A stretch of 10,174 bases of DNA, from positions 1 to 10,174 of the forward strand of contig JAFASD010000343.1 in assembly GCA_019244945.1 (NCBI GenBank), given 5' to 3'. Position numbers and translations under genes: made by a program. Below the pieces are notes generated by a model. It was not told the DNA's origin. It saw nothing but the letters and a program-made list of their open reading frames with translations, and made no database searches. The stretch is from Acidobacteriaceae bacterium. Lineage in GTDB: Bacteria; Acidobacteriota; Terriglobia; Bryobacterales; Bryobacteraceae. Below, piece after piece: positions 1 through 5,904 of this stretch (positions are counted from its first letter, which is position 1; each line of letters starts with the position of its first letter).

Positions 1-1229
1 CAATAATTGTGAATGGAGATGGCGGCTTGGTGAGCGTGCTCAACTGCCCAGATAATGTTTTTCGGTCCGAACGCAGCGTCGCCACCGAAGAAAACGCCGG
101 GCCGGGTAGATTCCATGGTGCTTTCGTTGACGATCGGTACGTCCCATTTATCGAACTGAATTCCAGCATTGCGCTCGATCCAGGGAAACGCATTTTCCTG
201 TCCAATGGCCAGGATCACGTCGTCAGCCGGAAAGAAGACGGTTTCGAGCGTCTTTGAGCGTTTGGCATCGGCATCCCATTCCAGCCGTTCAAACAGCATT
301 CCCTTGAGCTTCCCGTTTTCAATGACAAAGCTTTTCGGAGCGTGATTGATAACGATTTCGACGCCTTCTTCTTCGGAGTCCTCGAGCTCCCAAGGCGAAG
401 CTTTGAAAAATCCACGGGGGCGCCGGGCCATCACTTTTATATCTTTGCCGCCCAGTCTTCGAGAGGAGCGGCAGCAATCCATCGCGGTGTTTCCGACGCC
501 TATAATCAGGACTGGTTCGCCGATGGAATCGATGTGGCCAAAGGCGATCGACTCGAGCCAGTCAATCCCGATATGAATTCGATCCGTTTCGTAACGTCCG
601 GGAATATCTAGGTTCTTTCCGCGAGGAGCGCCGCTGCCGACGAAAATAGCGTCATAGCCCTGCTGAAGCAAAGCTTGCATACTGTCGATGGGCGAGCTAA
701 AGCGCATGTCCACACCCATGTTGAGAATGAGAACGATCTCTTCCATGAGCACTCGTTCGGGAAGCCGGAACGCAGGAATATTCGTTCGCATCAGGCCACC
801 GGGCTTCTCCAATTTCTCGAAGATAGTGACTTGGTAGCCGAGCGGCAGGAGATCGTTGGCGACAGTAAGCGAAGCTGGACCGGCGCCCACACAGGCAATG
901 CGTTTGCCGTTCTTCTTGTCCGGGATCTTGGGTAGTAAGTGCTCGATCTCACCGCGGAGGTCTGCCGCAACGCGCTTTAGCCGGCAGATGGCGACCGGCT
1001 TTCCATCTAACCGGCCCCGGCGGCAAGCAGGCTCGCATGGCCGGTCGCACGTGCGCCCGAGAATCGCGGGAAACACGTTCGATTCCCGGTTGAGCATGTA
1101 AGCGTCGGTGTATCGGCCTTGCGCAATGAGCCGAATGTACTCGGGAACATTGGTATGCGCGGGGCAAGCCCACTGGCAATCAACTACTTTGTGAAAGTAG
1201 TTTGGATTCTGAACGTCTGTTGGTTTCAC
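1..1229 (-). CDS. GltD-like NAD(P)H/FAD oxidoreductase with N-terminal Fe-S domain (partial, C-terminus outside window)
   Basis: The minus-strand frame is open from a GTG at 1229 to the window edge, giving 409 residues. It reads as the glutamate synthase small-subunit family: an N-terminal cysteine domain (C18, C22, then C61, C65, C69 in GRTCDRPCEPAC), an FAD Rossmann motif VGAGPAS at about 114-120, PGG plus IPAFRLP after it, a second nucleotide-binding motif GVGNTAMD at 244-251 followed by ARRPR, and the C-terminal FAD motif FFGGDAAFGP near 380-389. Such proteins pass electrons between NAD(P)H, flavin and Fe-S clusters, usually to a partner subunit. No large subunit (GltB) is visible, so true glutamate synthase activity is unproven; other GltD-like oxidoreductases fit equally well. 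The canonical first CxxC of GltD (as in E. coli RCLSCG) is absent here. An in-frame TGA lies 12 codons upstream and GTG is the only usable start before the cysteine domain; no clear ribosome-binding site precedes it. It is divergent from the pnt operon. Confidence 0.9.
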   Translation of the reverse strand, partial: MKPTDVQNPNYFHKVVDCQWACPAHTNVPEYIRLIAQGRYTDAYMLNRESNVFPAILGRTCDRPCEPACRRGRLDGKPVAICRLKRVAADLRGEIEHLLPKIPDKKNGKRIACVGAGPASLTVANDLLPLGYQVTIFEKLEKPGGLMRTNIPAFRLPERVLMEEIVLILNMGVDMRFSSPIDSMQALLQQGYDAIFVGSGAPRGKNLDIPGRYETDRIHIGIDWLESIAFGHIDSIGEPVLIIGVGNTAMDCCRSSRRLGGKDIKVMARRPRGFFKASPWELEDSEEEGVEIVINHAPKSFVIENGKLKGMLFERLEWDADAKRSKTLETVFFPADDVILAIGQENAFPWIERNAGIQFDKWDVPIVNESTMESTRPGVFFGGDAAFGPKNIIWAVEHAHQAAISIHNY

Positions 1230-1282
1230 TTGCGCGTATGACCAGCTACTTGGTGGCCATGCTCATTTGGTTCGAGTTCTTA

Positions 1283-1288
1283 ATTATA
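1283..1288 (-). promoter_or_regulatory. Candidate -10 box for the GltD-like gene
   Basis: The minus strand reads TATAAT here, preceded directly by TG, 54 bases upstream of the GTG start at 1229. No convincing -35 hexamer is found at 16-18 bases, so this is a weak call based on the perfect -10 in an otherwise GC-rich gap. The same AT patch read on the plus strand (TATACA, 1285-1290) could serve pntAA instead. Confidence 0.3.
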
Positions 1289-1350
1289 CACTGATTGTGA
1301 AGTAGCGCGCTGTCGCAGTCTTTCGCCGGAATGAATGATCATTTCGTAAC

Positions 1351-1354
1351 GGAG
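1351..1354 (+). promoter_or_regulatory. Ribosome-binding site deciding the TTG start of pntAA
   Basis: GGAG lies 5 bases before the TTG at 1360. An in-frame TGA at 1336-1338 excludes any start further upstream, and the two nearby ATGs at 1331 and 1335 are in other frames and stop within a few codons. TTG is therefore the best supported initiator. Confidence 0.55.
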
Positions 1355-1359
1355 CTTCT

Positions 1360-2526
1360 TTGGGAGTAATCGTTGGGAGTCCTCGTGAGACGTTCCCGGG
1401 CGAGCGTCGCGTCGCAATTACTCCCCGGCAGTGTGAGCTGCTAACCAAATCTCGAGTTCAAGTGGTTATCGAGCATTCGGCCGGCACCGAGGCTGGATTT
1501 CCGGATGAGCAATATGTTGCTCGCGGCGCGCGCGTGGTCAGCCGGACGGAACTGTTTCAGCAAGCGGAGATCATTGCGCAAGTGCGTTGCCTCGGGGCGA
1601 ATCCTGAGGCGGGCAGAGCAGATCTAGCCGACCTGCGCTCGGGCCAGGTGTTGCTGGGGTTTGGCGAACCTTTAACCGCTCTCAAGGAGTGCTCAGATTT
1701 GGCAGAAGGCGGAGTGTCGTTCTTTGCGATGGAGCTTGTGCCTCGAATCACGCGCGCGCAAAGCATGGATGCGCTCTCGTCCATGGCCACGATCTCTGGA
1801 TACCGCGCGGTGCTGCTGGCCGCGAGCTATCTTCCGAAGATGTTCCCGATGCTGATGACCGCGGCGGGTACAGTCACTCCCGCAAAGGTTTTCATACTGG
1901 GGGCAGGGGTTGCTGGCCTTCAGGCGATTGCGACCGCGCGGCGCTTGGGAGCGGTCGTTTCGGCCTATGACGTTCGCCCGGTTGTAAAGGAACAGGTAGA
2001 GAGCGTCGGCGCGAAATTCGTGACTCTAGACGTGGATTCGAGATCGGCCGAAGGCGCGGGCGGTTACGCGAAAGCGATGGACGAAGCTTTCTATCGCCGG
2101 CAGCGGGAGCTCATGGCGGAGGTATTGCGCGAGCAGGACGTCGTGATCACTACGGCGATGGTGCCCGGGAAAAAAGCACCCGTTCTGATTACGGCTGAGA
2201 TGACAGCCAAGATGTGCTCCGGTTCCGTGATCATCGACATCGCTGCCGAGCGTGGCGGAAATTGCGAGCTCACCCGGCCTGGGGAAACGATTGTCAATAA
2301 CGGGATCACGGTCGCTGGGCCCCTGAATCTCCCCTCGCTCGTGCCCTATCATGCGAGCCAAATGTTCGCTACGAACATCGCCTCATTTCTCAAAGTATTG
2401 GTTCGGGATGGCGCGTTGAACGTGAATTTGGAGGACGAGATCATCCGCGAGACTCTGGTAACGCACGGCAATAGAGTTGTTCATCCTCGCATTCTGCAAC
2501 TTCTGGAGCAGGAGATCCGGGTATGA
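1360..2526 (+). CDS. pntAA: NAD(P) transhydrogenase subunit alpha part 1 (NAD(H)-binding domain I)
   Basis: This 388-residue soluble subunit is domain I of proton-translocating transhydrogenase, which binds NAD(H) and exchanges hydride with NADP(H) on PntB. The N-terminus GVIVGSPRETFPGERRVA is typical of the alanine dehydrogenase/transhydrogenase family. Residues 129-140 (RITRAQSMDALS) carry Arg129, Gln134, Asp137 and Ser140, matching the conserved active-site residues known from Rhodospirillum rubrum domain I. The Rossmann motif GAGVAG is at 181-186, followed by AYDVRP, and the region near 320-350 (AGPLNLPS, YHASQMFATN) completes the family signature. The protein lacks the membrane segments fused to PntA in E. 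coli (about 510 residues), so the alpha chain is split as in R. rubrum. It starts at TTG and its TGA overlaps the ATG of pntAB by four bases, implying translational coupling. Confidence 0.96.
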   Translation: MGVIVGSPRETFPGERRVAITPRQCELLTKSRVQVVIEHSAGTEAGFPDEQYVARGARVVSRTELFQQAEIIAQVRCLGANPEAGRADLADLRSGQVLLGFGEPLTALKECSDLAEGGVSFFAMELVPRITRAQSMDALSSMATISGYRAVLLAASYLPKMFPMLMTAAGTVTPAKVFILGAGVAGLQAIATARRLGAVVSAYDVRPVVKEQVESVGAKFVTLDVDSRSAEGAGGYAKAMDEAFYRRQRELMAEVLREQDVVITTAMVPGKKAPVLITAEMTAKMCSGSVIIDIAAERGGNCELTRPGETIVNNGITVAGPLNLPSLVPYHASQMFATNIASFLKVLVRDGALNVNLEDEIIRETLVTHGNRVVHPRILQLLEQEIRV

Positions 2527-2819
2527 CTTCGTACGAAATTGCCATATGGGTGTTCATGCTCGCGGCGTTTCTCGGCTTCGAGCTGATTCGGCGGGTCTCG
2601 CCGCTACTCCATACACCACTCATGTCGTTGACGAATGCGATCTCAGCGATTGCCGTTGTGGGAGCGATTCTAATCACCGGTGAAAAGGAGGCATCGACAC
2701 TGAGTCGCACGCTCGGCTTCATCGCTGTCGTGGCCTCCGTAACGAACGTCGTGAGCGGCTATCTGATCACGGACCGGATGCTCAGGATGTTCAAGAAAAG
2801 GAGCCCGGAGAAGAAGTGA
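2523..2819 (+). CDS. pntAB: NAD(P) transhydrogenase subunit alpha part 2 (membrane domain)
   Basis: This 98-residue integral membrane protein supplies the alpha-side helices of transhydrogenase domain II. Three hydrophobic segments are visible, at about 4-22, 33-52 and 63-83. The family motif HTPLMSLTNAIS spans 30-41, corresponding to TPLMS.TNAISG in fused PntA proteins. The charged tail after residue 84 should be cytoplasmic. AGGAG at 2510-2514 sits 8 bases before the ATG, which overlaps the pntAA stop as ATGA. The gene's own TGA overlaps the GTG of pntB, so the three subunits are likely made in fixed ratio from one message. Confidence 0.95.
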   Translation: MTSYEIAIWVFMLAAFLGFELIRRVSPLLHTPLMSLTNAISAIAVVGAILITGEKEASTLSRTLGFIAVVASVTNVVSGYLITDRMLRMFKKRSPEKK

Positions 2820-4195
2820 CCGAAAGCCTCTATCCCGCGCTTTACATCCTGGCGGCGGCCGGATTCATTCTCGCGATCAAATGGATGAATTCACCCGTGA
2901 CGGCTCGGCGGGGAGTTATCGCGGGCGAGATCGGTATGTTACTCGCGGTGATCGGGACGCTTCTGCGCCACGAGGTTATCAACTACGAGTGGATTCTGAT
3001 TGCATTCTTCATCGGCTCAGCGCTCGGCGTGCCCCTCGCGTACCTAATGCCAATGACGGCAGTTCCGCAACGGACGGCCTTTTCTCACGCTTGCGGCGCG
3101 CTTGCGTCCGCATTAATCGGGACAGCCGAGTATTACCGCCACATGCCGCATGGATTCGCGATGGGCGCGCTGGTATTGGAAACGCTGCTCGGTTTTCTTA
3201 CGTTCACCGCCAGTCTCATGGCCTTCGGAAAATTGCAGGAGATTCTTCCCACGCGCCCGATGACCTACAAAGGCCAGAACTACGTCAATCTCGGACTGTT
3301 CGGCTTCGCCGTAGCGGTGGGAATCACGCTTATCCTGTCTCCCGAACGAACCTGGCTATTTCCCATCTTCACGGTGCTTTCACTCGTCTTCGGCGTCCTT
3401 CTCATCGTTCCCATCGGCGGGGCCGATATGCCGACGGTGATCGCGCTTCTGAACTCATACGCGGGTTTATCGGCGAGCGCCATGGGCTTTGTCCTCAATA
3501 ACAAGCTGCTGATTGTTGCCGGAGCTCTGGATGGCTCCTCGGGCTTCATCCTTTCCGTGATCATGTGCCGCGCCATGAATCGCTCTTTCAGTAATGTGCT
3601 TTTTGGGGCGTTCGGCGCAATTCAGTCCAACGCGACACAGGCGGTTCAGCGCCCGGTGCGTTCCGCATCGCCCGAAGAAGCGGCGGAAATTCTGGATGCC
3701 GCTCGCAGCATCATTATTATTCCCGGGTACGGCATGGCCGTAGCTCAAGCTCAACATAAATTGCGAGAAATGTTCGATGTGCTCTGCCGCCGCGGCGTAG
3801 ACGTGCGTTTCGCCATCCATCCAGTCGCCGGCCGGATGCCGGGGCACATGAACGTTTTGCTGGCGGAGGCGGACGTGCCCTACGATCGCTTGGCCGAAAT
3901 GGACGAGATCAATTCGGAGTTTCCGAGAGCCGATGTGGCCTTAGTGATCGGCGCGAACGACGTGGTGAACCCCGCCGCCAAAACAGATAAGAACAGTCCC
4001 ATAGCCGGCATGCCGATCCTGAATGCGTACGAAGCCCGGACGATTATGGTCATCAAACGAAGCATGAGCCCCGGTTTTGCCGGGATTGATAACGAACTCT
4101 ACTATATGGACAAAACGCTGATGCTTTTTGGGGATGCAAAAGCCTTTGTCGCGAGCCTGGTCAAAGAACTGAACGCCAATGCCGGTGGGCGATAG
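2816..4195 (+). CDS. pntB: NAD(P) transhydrogenase subunit beta (proton channel and NADP(H)-binding domain III)
   Basis: At 459 residues it is close to E. coli PntB (462). Hydrophobic segments fill residues 6-265 and form the proton channel with PntAB. His91 lies at the same number and in the same context as the E. coli proton-relay histidine, and Asn213 in LLNSYAG corresponds to the E. coli channel asparagine (Asn222). Domain III, about 285-459, has PGYGMAVAQAQ at 303-313, HPVAGRMPGHMNVLLAEA at 335-352, GANDVVNPAA at 379-388, KRSM at 414-417 (whose Lys/Arg contact the NADP 2'-phosphate in known structures) and GDAK at 439-442. One family position differs: the usual VLEVWKA-like strand reads ILNAYEA at 401-407. 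The GTG start overlaps the pntAB stop (GTGA) and has GGAG 5 bases upstream. Expected role: using the proton gradient to reduce NADP+ with NADH. Confidence 0.97.
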   Translation: MTESLYPALYILAAAGFILAIKWMNSPVTARRGVIAGEIGMLLAVIGTLLRHEVINYEWILIAFFIGSALGVPLAYLMPMTAVPQRTAFSHACGALASALIGTAEYYRHMPHGFAMGALVLETLLGFLTFTASLMAFGKLQEILPTRPMTYKGQNYVNLGLFGFAVAVGITLILSPERTWLFPIFTVLSLVFGVLLIVPIGGADMPTVIALLNSYAGLSASAMGFVLNNKLLIVAGALDGSSGFILSVIMCRAMNRSFSNVLFGAFGAIQSNATQAVQRPVRSASPEEAAEILDAARSIIIIPGYGMAVAQAQHKLREMFDVLCRRGVDVRFAIHPVAGRMPGHMNVLLAEADVPYDRLAEMDEINSEFPRADVALVIGANDVVNPAAKTDKNSPIAGMPILNAYEARTIMVIKRSMSPGFAGIDNELYYMDKTLMLFGDAKAFVASLVKELNANAGGR

Positions 4196-4214
4196 CAATC
4201 TCGATCCGGGCGGA

Positions 4215-4230
4215 ATGAAAGATCTTTCAT
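4215..4230. repeat. 16-base perfect palindrome downstream of pntB
   Basis: ATGAAAGATCTTTCAT reads the same on both strands with no spacer. It lies 20 bases after the pntB stop and ends on the first two bases of the ATG at 4229. The lack of a loop makes a hairpin terminator unlikely; a dimeric regulator site or chance are the alternatives. Confidence 0.5.
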
Positions 4231-4282
4231 GAGCTGGTGGACCGCGCTACACTCAATCGTACGTCGAAAGAAGCCCGTATGA
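4229..4282 (+). CDS. Possible 17-residue leader ORF coupled to the next gene
   Basis: ATG at 4229 opens a 17-codon frame reading MSWWTALHSIVRRKKPV, ending in TGA at 4280-4282. The stop overlaps the ATG of the next gene as ATGA, the same junction type used inside the pnt operon. Upstream GGAA/GAAAGA sequence gives only a poor ribosome-binding site. The peptide has tryptophans at its start and a basic end; no function is recognised. It may be a chance frame, or a leader whose translation feeds ribosomes onto the downstream gene, which has no good site of its own. Confidence 0.2.
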   Translation: MSWWTALHSIVRRKKPV

Positions 4283-4734
4283 GCGCAGCCAGTCCCGCAA
4301 CCAGTCCGTTTTTTCGCGAAGCGACCGAATTTTGGGACGAACTGGTCGACGAATGCTCGCACGAGACGGAATCCATCAACGCTTGTGTTTCGCAGCATGG
4401 CTTACCGACTGAGGGCCTGGTGAAGTGGACTCCAGGCGCCGAAATACACATGTCGAGATCCAGCTATCCCTCGACGACCGTGCAGGCCCGCTTCGAATTC
4501 TTTTCGTGGGGACCGATGATCAGTGGAACCGTAACGGGCCAGCAGGACGACGACTTGAATTTCGCTCCGGAATGGTTCGACATTCTGGTCGCAAAAGATC
4601 TGGACGGAGCGACGGTTGGGATCCTGGGAGAAGGTCGCAGCTTTACTGCGCGGGAGCTTGCGACCTATCTAACCCAGCATTTCCGGCGCTGTTTTCCCGG
4701 CATCTCGCTTCCTTACCGGACTTCTAACGTCTGA
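4279..4734 (+). CDS. Hypothetical protein, about 151 residues
   Basis: I do not recognise this family. From ATG 4279 the protein has 151 residues, is acidic, and shows no signal peptide, membrane segment or metal-binding cluster. It starts with a predicted helical, acidic region (FWDELVDECSHETESIN, about 16-32), has a mixed beta-like centre rich in Phe/Trp (ARFEFFSWGPMISGTVTG near 70-87, FAPEWFDILVAKD near 95-107) and a C-terminal helix ending in HFRRCFPG. An in-frame GTG at 4237 would add 14 residues but has no good ribosome-binding site; ATG 4279 also lacks one but overlaps the stop of a small upstream ORF. It follows pntB by 83 bases on the same strand with no visible terminator, so it may share the pnt transcript. 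Codon use looks like that of its neighbours. Confidence 0.7.
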   Translation: MSAASPATSPFFREATEFWDELVDECSHETESINACVSQHGLPTEGLVKWTPGAEIHMSRSSYPSTTVQARFEFFSWGPMISGTVTGQQDDDLNFAPEWFDILVAKDLDGATVGILGEGRSFTARELATYLTQHFRRCFPGISLPYRTSNV

Positions 4735-4784
4735 AACGCGAACAAATGGGCTTCTGCCCTCGTCTGGTATTGCAGGACGATCCG

Positions 4785-4790
4785 AGGAGG
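4785..4790 (+). promoter_or_regulatory. Strong ribosome-binding site of the zinc-ribbon protein gene
   Basis: AGGAGG lies 8 bases before ATG 4799 and is the closest match to the anti-Shine-Dalgarno consensus in the window. It supports a real gene starting at that ATG. Confidence 0.7.
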
Positions 4791-4798
4791 TTTGAACG

Positions 4799-5272
4799 AT
4801 GTTTTGTGATCGCTGCGGCGCGCAATTGGCCCCTGGCCAGAATTTCTGCCCAAATTGCGGCAAATCGATGTCAACCGTGCCGCTTATGCCGCAAAAGAGC
4901 CGGCTCGCCGGCCACATGCGGCTTTTGGCTATCCTGTGGCTCGCGCTTTCCGCCTTCCGGCTGCTTCCAGGCATATTTTTGATTGTGTTTTTCGGTCACG
5001 CCAGGGACTTCCTGCCACCCGACGTTCCCGGGTTCGTGCCTTCGATGTTGCAAGGCATCGGCATGATGTTGCTCATCGGCGCCGGTATCGGGATTGCCAT
5101 CGCCTGGGGACTGCTGGAGCGGCAACCTTGGGCGCGTATGCTGGCGATTATCTTCGGCTGTTTCAGCCTTTTGGATATGCCATTCGGCACGGCACTCGGG
5201 GTGTATACGCTTTGGGTCCTGCTGCCTGCCAAATCGGAAGAAGAATACCGCCAGATGGCGAAGGCCGCGTAA
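4799..5272 (+). CDS. Zinc-ribbon membrane protein, function unknown
   Basis: The 157-residue protein begins with a compact zinc ribbon: Cys3-x2-Cys6 and Cys17-x2-Cys20, each followed by Gly, as in many small bacterial zinc-ribbon domains. After a polar linker come hydrophobic segments at about 41-65, 83-106 and 112-142 (the last may be one long or two short helices), and a short charged tail with EEEYRQMA. The ribbon would be expected on the cytoplasmic side ahead of the first membrane helix. This layout is common in proteins annotated only as zinc-ribbon domain-containing; the substrate or partner is unknown. It has its own strong ribosome-binding site and follows the hypothetical gene by 64 bases. 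It converges on the thioredoxin-like gene, with 9 bases between their ends. Confidence 0.88.
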   Translation: MFCDRCGAQLAPGQNFCPNCGKSMSTVPLMPQKSRLAGHMRLLAILWLALSAFRLLPGIFLIVFFGHARDFLPPDVPGFVPSMLQGIGMMLLIGAGIGIAIAWGLLERQPWARMLAIIFGCFSLLDMPFGTALGVYTLWVLLPAKSEEEYRQMAKAA

Positions 5273-5296
5273 AGCTCGCTATTAGGCCTCTTCGCC
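5257..5296. terminator. Possible bidirectional terminator at a convergent gene end
   Basis: Arms GGCGAAGGCC (5257-5266) and GGCCTCTTCGCC (5285-5296) pair over 10 bases with a 2-base bulge and an 18-base loop that holds both stop codons. There is no U-tract on either strand, so intrinsic termination is uncertain. Confidence 0.28.
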
Positions 5297-5818
5297 TAGC
5301 CCAGCGTTGCGTAGTAGACGGCGAAGGGCGCCTTCGCCTGCGGCTCCATGCTGCGTTGCGGCTACGTTTCCATCGCGATCGATCAGGACATACAGAGGAT
5401 AGGTTCGGGCTTCACAGATAGCGGCTAAAGTCGTGTCTTCGGCCAATACGATTTTGCAAGTGCGAGGCGAAGCTTCGAGGTATTTTTTCACTCTGCGGCG
5501 CGGCTCGCCCATGTCGACCGCCAGAACCACCAATCCGTCTTTCTCGAATTCCTTTGTAAGACTTTCGAGAGCGGGTTCATCCTTTTTGCAGTACTGGCAC
5601 CAGGTTGCCCAGAACTCGATCAGTACTACCTTTCCCTTCAGGGATTCGTTAGTGTACCGCTCACCGTCTATCGTCTTTACCGCGAAGTGCGGGGCTGGCT
5701 CGCCGCGCTCGATGGCGAGGAGGCGTCCTGCCAAGATCCAGCCCAGACAAGAGCGGAAGGCGGCCCGCCGGGAAACAGATACAGATTTGATGGTTTGGGC
5801 CAGAGACTCTGCAAGCAT
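5282..5818 (-). CDS. TlpA/ResA-like thioredoxin-fold protein, probably exported
   Basis: The 178-residue protein has the redoxin fold: APHFAVKTIDG at 42-52, LKGKVVLIEFWATWCQYC at 60-77 with the redox pair Cys74 and Cys77, the acidic EP motif at 81-82, and the cis-proline in RTYPLYVLID (Pro141). These mark the AhpC-TSA/TlpA group, which reduces or exchanges disulfides outside the cytoplasm. The first 36 residues precede the fold. They contain SRRAAF at 16-21 and a short hydrophobic stretch, suggesting a weak twin-arginine-type signal or anchor, though the hydrophobic core is short and interrupted by Arg32. Two further cysteines (121, 135) are not part of the motif. AAGGAG at 5833-5828 lies 9 bases before the ATG. 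The gene has its own promoter-like sequence and is separated from the upstream RidA gene by 86 bases. The substrate is unknown. Confidence 0.9.
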   Translation of the reverse strand: MLAESLAQTIKSVSVSRRAAFRSCLGWILAGRLLAIERGEPAPHFAVKTIDGERYTNESLKGKVVLIEFWATWCQYCKKDEPALESLTKEFEKDGLVVLAVDMGEPRRRVKKYLEASPRTCKIVLAEDTTLAAICEARTYPLYVLIDRDGNVAATQHGAAGEGALRRLLRNAGLGEEA

Positions 5819-5851
5819 CGGACACTGCTCCTTGGTGATGGCGCTCTGTTA

Positions 5852-5867
5852 ACTAATAAATATTAGT
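5852..5867. repeat. AT-rich inverted repeat, candidate operator
   Basis: ACTAATA and TATTAGT are perfect 7-base inverted arms separated by AA. The element lies 34-49 bases upstream of the thioredoxin-like gene and overlaps that gene's candidate -10 box, the usual position for a repressor site. The regulator is not identified. Confidence 0.45.
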
Positions 5868-5888
5868 GGAGATCGCCAGTGAAGGCAA
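5860..5888 (-). promoter_or_regulatory. Candidate sigma70-type promoter of the thioredoxin-like gene
   Basis: On the minus strand TTGCCT (5888-5883) and TAATAT (5865-5860) are separated by exactly 17 bases. Each matches four of six consensus positions. Transcription would begin near 5853, about 20 bases before the AAGGAG site. The -10 lies inside the inverted repeat. Confidence 0.4.
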
Positions 5889-5904
5889 GGTTTATTTTTG
5901 GCGA

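Noticed and set aside
9..935. Several plus-strand frames of 80-90 codons in the leftmost 1 kb
   Set aside because: They lie opposite the GltD-like gene, which has continuous family motifs through the whole stretch; the plus-strand frames have none.
1331..1369. A 12-codon frame from ATG 1331 just ahead of pntAA
   Set aside because: It overlaps the pntAA start out of frame, and the GGAG at 1351-1354 lies inside it and fits the TTG at 1360; no sign of a leader peptide function.
2881..3501. A 206-codon plus-strand frame inside pntB
   Set aside because: Arginine-rich translation in an alternate frame of a gene with full-length conserved motifs; it is a shadow of GC-rich coding sequence.
4237..4278. 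GTG at 4237 as the start of the hypothetical gene
   Set aside because: No proper ribosome-binding site, and ATG 4279 sits at an ATGA overlap like other junctions here; the choice is not certain.
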